Below, piece after piece: positions 52,909 through 62,356 of a stretch of DNA of 64,000 nt. The stretch lies in the NCBI RefSeq assembly GCF_900101625.1, contig NZ_FMYZ01000006.1, positions 248,001 to 312,000 of the forward strand. The letters run 5' to 3'. Numbering within the stretch: position 1 is the stretch's first letter; every line of letters starts with the position of its first letter. Source of the DNA: Cupriavidus sp. YR651. GTDB taxonomy: Bacteria > Pseudomonadota > Gammaproteobacteria > Burkholderiales > Burkholderiaceae. A program made the translations under genes and the position numbers. The notes beneath the pieces are model-generated. The model did not search any database, was not told the DNA's origin, and saw nothing but the letters and a program-made list of their open reading frames with translations.

Positions 52909-54300
52909 ATGCCCACTCTATCCGCTGAACACATCGACATGCTGCGCCAGTCCGTGCGCGGCAAGGTCATCCTTCCCGCCGACCCGGGCTATGACACCGC
53001 GCGTACCGTGTGGAACGCCACCGTGGACCGCCGGCCCGCGGTCATCGTGCAGTGCACCGGGACGGCCGATGTCATGCAGGCCGTCAACTTCGCGCGCGAT
53101 CGCGGGCTCGTGCTGGCCGTGCGCGGGGGTGGCCACAATATCGCCGGCAGCGCCATCTGCAACGACGGGCTGGTCATCGACCTGTCCAACCTGCGCAGCG
53201 TGCATATCGATCCCCGGGATCGCGTGGCATGGGTCAGCCCCGGCGCCACGCTGGCCGACTTCGACCATGAGGCCCAGGCCTGCGGGCTGGCCACGCCGCT
53301 GGGCATCAACTCCACCACGGGCGTGGCCGGGCTCACGCTCGGCGGTGGCTTTGGCTGGCTGACGCGCAGGTACGGCATGACGGTGGATAACCTGCTGGGC
53401 TGCGAGGTGGTCACGGCCGACGGCCGGCGCCTCTGGGCCAGCGAGCGCGAGGAGCCCGACCTGTTCTGGGCGCTGCGTGGTGGCGGTGGCAATTTCGGCG
53501 TCGTCACGCTGTTCGAGTTCCGGCTGCATCCGGTGGGGCCGCTCGTCACGGCCGGGCTGCTGGTGTTTCCGGCGGTGGAGGGCAAGTCCGTGCTGAAGCA
53601 GTACCGCACGTTTGTCGATTCGGCCATGTCCGAAGACCTCAATGTCTGGGTGGTGCTGCGCAAGGCGCCGCCGCTACCGTTCCTGCCGTCGTCGGCGCAT
53701 GGCACCGATGTGGTGGTGCTGGCGGTGTTCTACGACGGCGATCCCGCCAGGGCGGACAAGGCCATCGATCCGTTGCGCGCGTTCGGCCAGACCATCGGCG
53801 AGCACGTCGGGCCGGTGCCGTACACCGCGTGGCAGCAGGCGTTCGACCCGTTGCTCGGCCCGGGGGCGCGCAATTACTGGAAATCCCATAACTTCGCCCG
53901 GCTGGACGATGCGGCCATCGATGCGATGACCGACTACGCGCTGCGCTTGCCGTCGCCGCTGTCGGACATCTTCGTCGGCCAGGTCGGCGGCGTGGCCAAT
54001 CGCGTGGCTCCGGACGTCACCGCCTACGCGAATCGGGACGCGCGCTACGTGCTCAACGTGCACGCCCGCTGGGAGCGCGCCGACGAGGACGCCGCCTGCA
54101 TCGCCTGGGCGCGCGATTTCTTCCGTGCCACGGAGCCCTACGCCACTGGCAGTGTCTACGTGAATTTCCTGACCGATGATGAAGTCGCGCGCGTGGGCGC
54201 GGCCTACGGTCCCAACTATGACCGCCTGGCGCGCATCAAGCGCACCTACGATCCGCATAACCTGTTCCGCACGAACCAGAACATCGCGCCCGCACCCTGA
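52909..54300 (+). CDS. FAD-binding oxidoreductase, BBE type
   Basis: A berberine-bridge-like flavoprotein of 463 residues. It has a PCMH-type FAD-binding domain with VRGGGHNIAGSAICNDG, in which the His could carry the flavin, LGGGFGWLTRRYGMTVDNLLG, and a C-terminal BBE segment (YGPNYDRLARIKRTYDPHNLF). No signal peptide is visible. The ATG at 52909 has GTGGAG eight bases upstream; the open frame to 52444 overlaps the divergent SDR gene and is not used. Such enzymes oxidise sugars or aromatic alcohols; substrate unknown. Confidence 0.88.
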   Translation: MPTLSAEHIDMLRQSVRGKVILPADPGYDTARTVWNATVDRRPAVIVQCTGTADVMQAVNFARDRGLVLAVRGGGHNIAGSAICNDGLVIDLSNLRSVHIDPRDRVAWVSPGATLADFDHEAQACGLATPLGINSTTGVAGLTLGGGFGWLTRRYGMTVDNLLGCEVVTADGRRLWASEREEPDLFWALRGGGGNFGVVTLFEFRLHPVGPLVTAGLLVFPAVEGKSVLKQYRTFVDSAMSEDLNVWVVLRKAPPLPFLPSSAHGTDVVVLAVFYDGDPARADKAIDPLRAFGQTIGEHVGPVPYTAWQQAFDPLLGPGARNYWKSHNFARLDDAAIDAMTDYALRLPSPLSDIFVGQVGGVANRVAPDVTAYANRDARYVLNVHARWERADEDAACIAWARDFFRATEPYATGSVYVNFLTDDEVARVGAAYGPNYDRLARIKRTYDPHNLFRTNQNIAPAP

Positions 54301-54357
54301 GCCTGCCGACGCGGCCGTTCTGGCGCCGCCGGTGCATGCGTTGCTATGATGGCGCGC

Positions 54358-54762
54358 ATGGCCGGCGACACTGTTATCCCTCATCACGAATACGAAATCA
54401 CCGCGATTCGCGCGCAAGGCGCGGGCGGGCAGAACATCAACAAGGTGTCCAACGCGGTGCACCTGCGCTATGACGTGCGTACGTCGTCGCTCGCGGCCGA
54501 TCACAAGGAGCGGTTGCTGGCGCTGCACGACCATCGCATCACGCGCGATGGCGTGGTGGTCATCAAGGCGCAGCAGCATCGCAGCCTGGAGATGAATCGC
54601 GAGGAAGCGGTTCGGCGCCTGCACGAACTGGTGCAGAGCGTGGCCGAGCCCCCACGCATGCGCCGCGCCACGCGCCCGACGCGGGCGTCGCGCACACGCC
54701 GGCTGGACGCCAAGACCCAGCGCGGACAGGTCAAGGCACTACGAGGCCGGGTATTCGACTAG
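54358..54762 (+). CDS. arfB: Alternative ribosome-rescue factor ArfB
   Basis: ArfB hydrolyses peptidyl-tRNA on ribosomes stalled without a stop codon. The 134-residue protein has the catalytic GGQ at residues 23-25 (GAGGQNINKVSNAVHLR) and a basic C-terminal tail (RRATRPTRASRTRRLDAKTQ) that enters the empty mRNA channel. ATGs at 54346 and 54349 are in frame, but the fold starts soon after 54358. No codon-recognition domain is present, so it is not a true release factor. Confidence 0.93.
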   Translation: MAGDTVIPHHEYEITAIRAQGAGGQNINKVSNAVHLRYDVRTSSLAADHKERLLALHDHRITRDGVVVIKAQQHRSLEMNREEAVRRLHELVQSVAEPPRMRRATRPTRASRTRRLDAKTQRGQVKALRGRVFD

Positions 54763-54939
54763 GCAGCGCCTAGTTTCAACACAGCGCCCCACAAACCACA
54801 CGTTGTATTCGAACGATCACTTCAAACGGGCGGGACATCGCGCCAATTGGAGGACCTGCTCGGTGCGAGCGCGTTGACTTCGCTCCCGAAACTGGCGATT
54901 GTCTACGGCAGCCTTCAATGACCATCCTGCCGCCCCCAC

Positions 54940-57900
54940 ATGTCCTCCGAAACGCTCGCCGCCGTGCTCCAGCCCATTCCCCGCGATCCGGGCTGGCCGA
55001 TCGTTGGCAACCTGTTCCAGATCACGCCCGGCGAGGTTGGCCAGCACCTGCTGGCGCGCAGCCGCCACCATGACGGGATCTTCGAACTGGACTTCGCCGG
55101 ACGGCGCGTGCCGTTTGTCTCGTCGGTGGCGCTGGCCAGCGAGTTGTGCGATGCAACGCGCTTCCGCAAGATCATCGGGCCGCCCTTGTCGTACCTGCGC
55201 GACATGGCCGGCGACGGCCTGTTCACCGCGCACAGCGACGAACCCAACTGGGGCTGCGCGCACCGCATCCTGATGCCGGCGTTCAGCCAGCGCGCGATGA
55301 AGGGCTATTTCGACGTCATGCTGCGCGTGGCCAACCGGCTGGTGGACAAGTGGGACCGGCAGGGCCCGGACGCCGACATCGCCGTGGCGGACGACATGAC
55401 GCGGCTGACCCTGGACACCATCGCGCTATCCGGCTTCGGCTACGACTTCGCGTCGTTCGCCAGCGATCGGCTGGACCCGTTCATCGTGGCGATGGTCGGC
55501 GCGCTGGAAGAGGCGATGGACAAGCTCACGCGGCTGCCGATCCAGGATCGCTTCATGGGCCGCGCCCATCGCAAGTGCGCCGAAGACATCGCCTACATGC
55601 GCAACCTGGTCGACGACGTGATCCGCAAGCGGCGCGCGGCACCGATGCCCGGCATGGATCTGCTGAACCTGATGCTGGAAGCGCGCGATCCGGAAACCGA
55701 CCAGCGGCTCGATGACGCGAATATCCGCAACCAGGTCATTACCTTCCTGATCGCCGGCCACGAGACCACCAGCGGCCTGCTGACCTTTGCGCTGTACGAG
55801 TTGCTGCGTAACCCCGGCGTGCTGGCGCAGGCCTATGCCGAGGTGGATGCCGTGCTGCCGGGCGACGCGCCGCCCGGCTACGCCGACCTGGCGCGCATGC
55901 CCGTGCTCGACCGCATCCTCAAGGAGACGCTGCGCCTGTGGCCCACCGCCCCGGCATTCGCGGTGGCGCCGTTCGAGGATGTGGTGATCGGTGGCCGCTA
56001 TCACCTGCGCAAGGACCGCCGTGTCTCCGTGGTGCTGACGGCGCTGCATCGGGACCCCAAGGTGTGGGCGAACCCCGAGCGCTTCGATATCGACCGCTTC
56101 CTGCCGGAGAACGAGGCGAGGCTGCCCGCGCACGCCTACATGCCGTTCGGGCAGGGCGATCGCGCCTGCATCGGCCGGCAGTTCGCGCTGACCGAGGCCA
56201 AGCTGGCGCTCGCGCTGATGCTGCGCCACTTCGCCTTTCACGATCCGCATGACTACCAGTTCCGGCTCAAGGAAACCCTGACGATCAAGCCCGACAACTT
56301 CGTGCTGCGCGCACGGCGGCGGCGGGCGCACGAGCGCATCGTGACAAACGTGGCGGCCCCGGAAGCGACCGGTGCAGCGCAGGCGGAGGTACGCGGTCAT
56401 GGCCAGTCGCTGACGGTGCTGTGCGCGTCATCGCTGGGCACCGCGCGTGAGCTGGCCGAGCAGATTCACGCGGGCGCCGTGGGCGCGGGATTCGACGCCA
56501 GGCTCCAGGATCTGGACGAGACCGTCGGCGCGTTGCCGGTGTCGGGCCTTGTCGTGATCGTCGCCGCCACCTACAACGGCCGCGCGCCGGACTCCGGCCG
56601 CAAGTTCGAGGCGATGCTCGATGCCGAGGCGGCGCAGGGCTATCGCGCGGCAGGCTTGCGGCTGGCGCTGCTCGGCTGCGGCAACTCGCAATGGGCGACG
56701 TACCAGGCATTCCCGCGCCGGGTGTTCGATTTCTTTACGGCCGCCGGCGCGGTGCCACTGTTGCCGCGCGGCGAGGCCGACGGCAATGGCGACTTCGACC
56801 AGGCGGCCGAGCGCTGGCTCGCGCAGCTCTGGCAGGCGCTGCAGGCCGAAGGCGCGGGCGATGGTGCGAGTGCAGGAGGCGCGGGCCTCCAGGTCCGGCT
56901 GCGCAGCATGGCCGCGATCCGTGCCGACACCCTGCCGGCTGGCACGCAGGCGTGCACGGTGCTCTCGAACACCGAGCTTGTGAACGACCCAAGTGGCCTG
57001 TGGGATTTCTCGATCGAGGCGCCGCGGACTTCCACGTGCGACATCCGGCTGCAACTGCCGCCGGGCGTGACCTATCAGGCCGGCGATCACCTGGCCATCT
57101 GGCCGCAGAACGAGGCACGGCTGGTGGAGGCGTTGTGCGAACGGCTCGACCTCGATCCGGGCGCCATGGTCACGCTGTCCGCGCCGCCCGGCGCCGGCCG
57201 CGGGTTGCCCATCGGCGAGGCGCTGCCAGTCGGCCAGTTGCTGACGCATTTCATCGAGCTGCAGGATGTGGTGTCGCGCCAGACCTTGCGCGGATTGCTG
57301 CAGGCGACGCGCTGCCCGTTCACGCGGCAGGCGCTGGAGCAACTGGCGTCTGACGATCCGGAACGGGGCTACGCGGCGCAAGTGGTGGCACGGCGATTGG
57401 GCGTGCTGGACGTGCTGACCGCGTATCCCGCCATCACGCTGACGCTGCAGGGCCTGCTGGCCTGCGCGGTGCCCATGCGGCCACGGTTCTATTCGATCGC
57501 GTCATCGCCACGGGTATCGCCGGACGTGGCGACGCTGCTGGTTGGCACGGTCTGGGCGCCGGCGCTGTCCGGACGCGGGCAGTTCCGGGGCGTCGCGTCG
57601 ACGTGGCTGCAAGGCCTGGCGCCCGGCGCGCGTGTGGCGGCATCCGTGCGCACGCCGAATCCGCCGTTCGCGCCGGAGGCCGACCCGGAAGTGCCAATGC
57701 TGCTGATCGGTCCGGGCACGGGTATCGCACCGTTCCGCGGCTTCCTGGAAGAGCGCGCCGCCCAGCATGCGGCGGGGCAGGCGGTGGCGCCCGTGCAGTT
57801 GTACTTTGGCTGTCGCCACCCGGACCATGACTGGCTGTATCGCGACGAGATTGCCGGATGGGCCAGCGCCGGCGTGGCCGAGGTCCACGCGGCGTACTCC

Positions 57901-58146
57901 GTGGTGGAGGGCGCACCGCGCTATGTGCAGGATCTGCTCTGGCAGCGGCGGCAGGATGTCTGGGCACGATTGCAGGCCGGCGCGACGGTCTATGTCTGCG
58001 GCGACGGACGCCGCATGGCGCCGGCGGTTCGCCAGACGCTGATCGACATCGGCGCGGAGCAGGGCGGGATGACGGCGGACGGCGCCTCCGACTGGTTTGC
58101 GACGCTGGTCGCGCAGGGGCGGTATCGGCAGGACGTGTTTAACTGA
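54940..58146 (+). CDS. CYP102-type self-sufficient cytochrome P450 (P450 BM3 family)
   Basis: A bifunctional fatty-acid hydroxylase/NADPH-P450 reductase of 1068 residues. The haem domain has AGHETTSG (T276), the ExxR helix (KETLRLW) and the haem-ligand Cys410 in PFGQGDRACIGRQ. The FMN domain starts near LTVLCASSLGTARELAEQI, and the FAD/NADPH domain has RFYSIASSPRVSPD, GVASTWLQG and LLIGPGTGIAPFRGFLEERA. Compared with BM3, the substrate-channel Arg47 is kept (Arg55), Tyr51 becomes Phe59, Phe87 is kept (Phe95), and Trp90 becomes His98. No Bm3R1-type repressor is adjacent. A weak TTGACT at 54874 may be part of its promoter. Confidence 0.95.
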   Translation: MSSETLAAVLQPIPRDPGWPIVGNLFQITPGEVGQHLLARSRHHDGIFELDFAGRRVPFVSSVALASELCDATRFRKIIGPPLSYLRDMAGDGLFTAHSDEPNWGCAHRILMPAFSQRAMKGYFDVMLRVANRLVDKWDRQGPDADIAVADDMTRLTLDTIALSGFGYDFASFASDRLDPFIVAMVGALEEAMDKLTRLPIQDRFMGRAHRKCAEDIAYMRNLVDDVIRKRRAAPMPGMDLLNLMLEARDPETDQRLDDANIRNQVITFLIAGHETTSGLLTFALYELLRNPGVLAQAYAEVDAVLPGDAPPGYADLARMPVLDRILKETLRLWPTAPAFAVAPFEDVVIGGRYHLRKDRRVSVVLTALHRDPKVWANPERFDIDRFLPENEARLPAHAYMPFGQGDRACIGRQFALTEAKLALALMLRHFAFHDPHDYQFRLKETLTIKPDNFVLRARRRRAHERIVTNVAAPEATGAAQAEVRGHGQSLTVLCASSLGTARELAEQIHAGAVGAGFDARLQDLDETVGALPVSGLVVIVAATYNGRAPDSGRKFEAMLDAEAAQGYRAAGLRLALLGCGNSQWATYQAFPRRVFDFFTAAGAVPLLPRGEADGNGDFDQAAERWLAQLWQALQAEGAGDGASAGGAGLQVRLRSMAAIRADTLPAGTQACTVLSNTELVNDPSGLWDFSIEAPRTSTCDIRLQLPPGVTYQAGDHLAIWPQNEARLVEALCERLDLDPGAMVTLSAPPGAGRGLPIGEALPVGQLLTHFIELQDVVSRQTLRGLLQATRCPFTRQALEQLASDDPERGYAAQVVARRLGVLDVLTAYPAITLTLQGLLACAVPMRPRFYSIASSPRVSPDVATLLVGTVWAPALSGRGQFRGVASTWLQGLAPGARVAASVRTPNPPFAPEADPEVPMLLIGPGTGIAPFRGFLEERAAQHAAGQAVAPVQLYFGCRHPDHDWLYRDEIAGWASAGVAEVHAAYSVVEGAPRYVQDLLWQRRQDVWARLQAGATVYVCGDGRRMAPAVRQTLIDIGAEQGGMTADGASDWFATLVAQGRYRQDVFN

Positions 58147-58281
58147 CCCGCTCATTTTCTTACTCACTCACGCGTTGCCGTCGAGCACTGCCGGCGGGCT
58201 TCCACGGATTCGGGCTATCGGATGCGGCCTGGCTGGCGGCTGGTAGCGGGGCGGCAGCGCGGCTGGTGACGAGGTGGCAGC

Positions 58282-58303
58282 CGGGTTGGCAGCGGGTTGG
58301 CAG
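58282..58303 (+). repeat. 11-bp tandem repeat upstream of the MFS gene
   Basis: CGGGTTGGCAG occurs twice in tandem (58282-58292, 58293-58303), preceded by a degenerate GAGGTGGCAG. The 11-base period is one helical turn, so it could be a binding array. It lies 81 bases before the MFS start. Confidence 0.6.
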
Positions 58304-58384
58304 AATTCCACGGATCATTGTCAGCCGGCCACCCGGCCCGCGCCTTACGCTGGGAACCATCCCCCTCTCGTCCGGAGACCCCCG

Positions 58385-59593
58385 ATGGCTATCCCCGCGA
58401 TGCGGCAAGCGCGCGTGCTGGCGCTCTGTCAGGCGCTCTATACCGCAGCACTATCCGTCGACCTGACCCTGACCGGGCTGGTCGGCTACACCCTGGCGCC
58501 TGACAAGGCGCTCGCCACGCTGCCGTTCGCGCTGATCACCGTCGCGTCGGCGCTGACTGCCATCGCGGCGGCTTTTCTCATCGAGCGGCTGGGCCGGCGC
58601 TTCGCGTTCTGCCTCGGCGGGCTGGCGTGCACGATCGGCGGGCTGGTCTCGGTCTGGGCGATCTATCGCCATCACTTCCTCCTGTTTTGCGTCGGCACGG
58701 CGCTGGTTGGCGTGTTCCAGGCGTTCGCGCGGTTCTACCGGCTGGCCGCCGCCGATGCCGCGCCGGCACCGGACAAGCCGCGCGCCATCTCGGTGGTGCT
58801 GACCGGTGGCGTGGTGGCTGCGGTGTGCGGCCCCGCCATCGCCGCGTGGAGCGTGGACATGATGCAGCCGCTGCCGTTCGCCGGCGCCTATCTGGTGGTG
58901 GCGGCCTTCGGCGTACTGACCGTGCTGCTGCTGGCCATCGCCTATCGGGACCCCGCATCGCTGGCGGCCACCACGGCCGGGGACGGCCTGCCTGCGCGAC
59001 CGCTGGGCGAGATCGTGCGTCAGCCGGTGTTCGTCGCCGCGTTTGCCAACAACGGCATCGGCAACGCCGTGATGATGTTCATGATGACGGCCACGCCGAT
59101 TGCCGCCGTGGCGTGTAACCACACGATCACGCAGGGCGCGCAGATCATCGAATGGCATCTGGTCGGCATGTACGCGCCATCGTTCTTTTCCGGCTGGTTG
59201 TTGCAGCGCTTCGGCAACCCGGTGATGCTGATGAGCGGCATTGCGCTGTCCGCGCTGGCGTCCGTGGTGGCGCTGTGCTCGACCTCGCTGCCGGCGTTCT
59301 ATGTGGCGCTGCTGTGTCTTGGCGTGGGCTGGAACTTCATGTTCGTGGGCGGCACGACGTTGCTGGCCGGCAGCTATCGCACCGCCGAGCGCGCCCGCAC
59401 GCAGGCCGCGAGCGAGTTTTCCGCAGCCGTGCTGACCGCGCTCGCCACGCTGGCGGCGGGGCAGGTGCTCCATCACTGGGGCTGGAGCGCCGTGAACCTG
59501 GCCGTATTCCCGGCGCTGCTGCTGGCGCTGGTCATGACGGCAGGCTGGCAACGCCATGCACGGCGCCAACAGGCAATGGCCGTGGCGGCCTGA
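58385..59593 (+). CDS. Major facilitator superfamily transporter
   Basis: A 402-residue protein with about 12 hydrophobic segments (such as LATLPFALITVASALTAIAAAFLI, VVLTGGVVAAVCGPAIAAWSVDMM). The loop ERLGRRFAF is an MFS motif A variant. The start at 58385 has GGAG (58374-58377) seven bases upstream and a short cytoplasmic N-terminus. The substrate is unknown; it lies between the P450 and a GlxA-type regulator on the same strand, so product export or substrate import is a possibility only. Confidence 0.88.
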   Translation: MAIPAMRQARVLALCQALYTAALSVDLTLTGLVGYTLAPDKALATLPFALITVASALTAIAAAFLIERLGRRFAFCLGGLACTIGGLVSVWAIYRHHFLLFCVGTALVGVFQAFARFYRLAAADAAPAPDKPRAISVVLTGGVVAAVCGPAIAAWSVDMMQPLPFAGAYLVVAAFGVLTVLLLAIAYRDPASLAATTAGDGLPARPLGEIVRQPVFVAAFANNGIGNAVMMFMMTATPIAAVACNHTITQGAQIIEWHLVGMYAPSFFSGWLLQRFGNPVMLMSGIALSALASVVALCSTSLPAFYVALLCLGVGWNFMFVGGTTLLAGSYRTAERARTQAASEFSAAVLTALATLAAGQVLHHWGWSAVNLAVFPALLLALVMTAGWQRHARRQQAMAVAA

Positions 59594-59732
59594 AGCGGGA
59601 GGTATGATCGACACGACGCGCGCCGGCTGACGGGGACGCCCCCGACACAGCCGGCGATCGCCATTCCGACCGCCCCGATGTCCCCGAGTCGCCCGAGGCC
59701 AGCCCGGGGCCACTCACTTTCGCCGAATCGCC

Positions 59733-60764
59733 ATGCCATCCGACCTGCACCTCGTCTCCGAATTGCCGCGCGTCGTGGTGATCGTCGCGCCTGATCCCGC
59801 GCAGGAACTGGACGTGACCGGGCCCACGGCGGTATTCGGCGCCGCCAACAAGCTCTCCGGCCGACCGCAGCCTCCTTACGAGGTGCACGTGGTCAGCGTC
59901 AGCGACGATGCCATCGTGCGCACGGAGAGCGGCTTGCGGATGCTGGCGGACGCGCCTTATTACCAGATCGTCGACAAGATTGGCCGGCCGATCGATACGC
60001 TGCTGATCTCGGGCGGCTCCGGTCATGCCCGGGCCGCCGACGACGCGCGGCTGATCGACTGGATCCGCGCGCAGGCCCCACGTGTGCGGCGGTTGGGGGC
60101 CGTGTGCACGGGCGCGTTCGTGCTGGCGCGCACCGGGCTGCTCGACGCGCAGCGCGTCACCACGCACTGGCGCCACGCCGGCCGGCTGGCGGATTGCAAT
60201 CCGAGGCTGACCGTCGATGCGGACCCGATCTGGATTCGCGCCGGGCGCTTCTACACGTCGGCGGGTGTCACGGCGGGGATGGATCTCTCGCTGGCGCTGG
60301 TCGAGGAAGACCTGGGGTACGCCGTGTCGCTGGAGGTCGCGCGAGAGCTGGTGCTGTTCCTGCGGCGGCCCGGCAACCAGGCGCAGTTCTCCACGTCGCT
60401 GCGCGCCCAGGCCGCGGAAAGTCCGGAGCTGCGCGCACTGCAAGGATGGATGGCCGACAACCTCGGCGGTGACCTGTCGGTGGGTGTGTTGGCCGAGCGC
60501 GTGGCGATGAGCCCGCGCAACTTCGCGCGCGTGTTTGCGAAGCAGGTCGGCGAGACCCCGGCGCGCTACGTCGAGCGGCTACGGGTGGAGGCGGTGCGGC
60601 GGCTGCTGGAAGGCAGCGACCGCAGGCTGGAAGGGATTGCCCGCGCCACCGGATTTGGCAACGCGGACATCATGCGGCAGGCATTCCTGCGGCATGTGCA
60701 GACCACGCCCGAGCGCTATCGGGCGGCATTCAAGGCCGGGCAGGGCGGCGACCTGGCGGCCTAG
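59733..60764 (+). CDS. GlxA-family AraC-type transcriptional regulator
   Basis: A 343-residue regulator with an N-terminal class-I glutamine-amidotransferase-like domain (VVVIVAPDPAQELDVTGPTAVFGAAN, and the elbow-like LGAVCTGAFVLARTGLLD) fused to two AraC helix-turn-helices (LSVGVLAERVAMSPRNFARVF, then GFGNADIMRQAFLRHVQTTP). Such proteins activate catabolic or transport genes in response to unknown small ligands. It is 139 bases after the MFS gene on the same strand and convergent with htpX. Confidence 0.9.
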   Translation: MPSDLHLVSELPRVVVIVAPDPAQELDVTGPTAVFGAANKLSGRPQPPYEVHVVSVSDDAIVRTESGLRMLADAPYYQIVDKIGRPIDTLLISGGSGHARAADDARLIDWIRAQAPRVRRLGAVCTGAFVLARTGLLDAQRVTTHWRHAGRLADCNPRLTVDADPIWIRAGRFYTSAGVTAGMDLSLALVEEDLGYAVSLEVARELVLFLRRPGNQAQFSTSLRAQAAESPELRALQGWMADNLGGDLSVGVLAERVAMSPRNFARVFAKQVGETPARYVERLRVEAVRRLLEGSDRRLEGIARATGFGNADIMRQAFLRHVQTTPERYRAAFKAGQGGDLAA

Positions 60765-60824
60765 CTGACAGTTTTTTCCGAGCGCCGCCGAACGTCGCCA
60801 AACGCCGAGCGCCGGACGGCGCGA

Positions 60825-60852
60825 GTTGCCGGCAGGCAGCGCCGCCGGCAAC
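60825..60852. repeat. Stem-loop between convergent genes
   Basis: GTTGCCGGC (60825-60833) pairs perfectly with GCCGGCAAC (60844-60852) around a 10-base loop, just before the htpX stop. No T-tract follows on either strand, so it may be a Rho-independent element of low efficiency or an mRNA-stabilising hairpin. Confidence 0.5.
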
Positions 60853-60863
60853 CCTGTCCGCGC

Positions 60864-61742
60864 TTAGCGGGCGCCCTGCAGCGCCGCGATCCGCGACTCG
60901 ATCGGCGGGTGGCTGGAGAACAGCGCCAGCCACGACTTGCCGCCCGAGATGCCCATGGCCTGCATGTTCTGCGGCAGGCCGTCGGCGTCCAGACCACCCA
61001 GGCGGCGCAAGGCGGCGACCATTGGCGTGGGCGTACCCATCAGCCCGGCGGCGCCGGAATCGGCACGGTATTCGCGATGACGCGAAAACGCCGCGACGAT
61101 GATGCTGGCCAGGATGCCGAACACGATCTCGCAGATCACCACGGTCACCATGTAGCCGATGCCGGGGCCGCTCGACTCCTCGTCATTGCGGCGCAGCCAC
61201 GAATCCACGAAGTAGCCGACCACGCGCGCCATGAAAATGACGAACGTGTTCACCACGCCCTGGATCAGCGTCAGTGTGACCATGTCGCCATTGGCGATGT
61301 GCGCCACTTCGTGCGCCAGCACGGCCTCCACCTCGTCATGGGACATCGACTGCAGCAAGCCGGTGGACACCGCCACCAGCGAGCTCTTCTTCGATGCGCC
61401 CGTGGCAAAGGCGTTCGGCTCGCCCTCGTAGATGGCGACTTCCGGCATCGGCAGGCCGGCCCGGGTCGCCAGCTTTTCCACGGTCTGGACGAGCCAGAGT
61501 TCCGTGCTGGTGCTCGGATGCGTGATGACCTGTGCACCCGTCGACCATTTGGCGATGGTCTTCGACATGAGCAGCGAGATGAACGATCCGCCGAAACCCA
61601 TCAGCGCGGCGAAGACCAGCAGCATGCCGAGGTTGAGGCCGTTGGCGGTCAGGAATCGGTTCACGCCCAGCAGGCTGGCCGTGAAGCTGAGAACAAGCAT
61701 GACGGCGATGTTGGTCGCCAGGAAAAGGAGAACGCGTTTCAT
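60864..61742 (-). CDS. htpX: Membrane protease HtpX
   Basis: HtpX is a zinc metalloprotease of the inner membrane that degrades misfolded membrane proteins with FtsH. The zinc motif HEVAH is at residues 144-148, with two N-terminal membrane helices ([18 protein letters not shown] and [20 protein letters not shown]) and two further ones after the active site. The third ligand Glu lies in the downstream REYRADSGA motif. The ATG at 61742 gives 292 residues, the normal length; the longer frame to 61820 adds nothing homologous. CpxR- or heat-shock-type control was not seen. Confidence 0.95.
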   Translation of the reverse strand: MKRVLLFLATNIAVMLVLSFTASLLGVNRFLTANGLNLGMLLVFAALMGFGGSFISLLMSKTIAKWSTGAQVITHPSTSTELWLVQTVEKLATRAGLPMPEVAIYEGEPNAFATGASKKSSLVAVSTGLLQSMSHDEVEAVLAHEVAHIANGDMVTLTLIQGVVNTFVIFMARVVGYFVDSWLRRNDEESSGPGIGYMVTVVICEIVFGILASIIVAAFSRHREYRADSGAAGLMGTPTPMVAALRRLGGLDADGLPQNMQAMGISGGKSWLALFSSHPPIESRIAALQGAR

Positions 61743-61853
61743 AGTGGTGGGGCAAGACTCGAAAGGACGCGGACAGGCCGCAAGAGCGCGCGGCACGTTG
61801 CGACGCGCCACACGACACACAGATGCGCGGACCGAAGGCCGCGCGAAAGAGGA

Positions 61854-62276
61854 TCAGCCGCGCGGCGGGCGCGGCAGGCGGGGAAGGTCGGGGTCTGGCA
61901 GGGCTGTGCCGGCGTAGTGCGGCAAGGCGCTCCGGCCGTTGGGCGCGGCCACGCGCGGCAGCGGCGCGGGCAGCAGTTGCTCGGCAAAGTCGGCACCCGG
62001 GGGCGACGGCTCCGCGTTGTCGGCGGGATAGGGGGATTCGCCCGATTCGGCCGGCGTGACGAAGTCAGCCTGGTCGGCCTGCACGGCTTGTACAGCTTGT
62101 ACGGCGAGTTCGATCACCGCCGTGTTGGCATTGGCCTGCGTGGCCGGCGATGCCTCGGCCTGCGCGCTCGCCACCCTGGCCGCAGGCGCGCCAGCACGCA
62201 TGGCCGTGTCTGCCCAGGCCTGCAGCGGCAGGAAGGCAAGCAGCACGATCATCAGCAGGAAGCGGAGCGATTGCAC
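61854..62276 (-). CDS. Small exported Ala/Pro-rich protein, unknown
   Basis: A 140-residue protein with a clear signal peptide (FLLMIVLLAFLPLQAWA) and a low-complexity mature part rich in Ala, Pro and Glu, including the repeat VQAVQAVQADQAD and a Pro-rich tail (PDPDLPRLPRPPRG). It is upstream of htpX on the same strand, with 111 bases between. No homologue is recognised; the signal peptide is the best support that it is a real gene. It could be a spurious frame in GC-rich DNA. Confidence 0.45.
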   Translation of the reverse strand: MQSLRFLLMIVLLAFLPLQAWADTAMRAGAPAARVASAQAEASPATQANANTAVIELAVQAVQAVQADQADFVTPAESGESPYPADNAEPSPPGADFAEQLLPAPLPRVAAPNGRSALPHYAGTALPDPDLPRLPRPPRG

Positions 62277-62356
62277 GGGGGCGTGTCACGTGGGGACGAC
62301 ATCGATGGCGTCGATTCTACAGGATGGCGCCGCCAGCCATCGGCCGGAAAAGTGCG

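Noticed and set aside
54874..54902. Promoter for the P450 gene (TTGACT with GATTGT)
   Set aside because: The -10 matches only half of the consensus; not listed as a feature.
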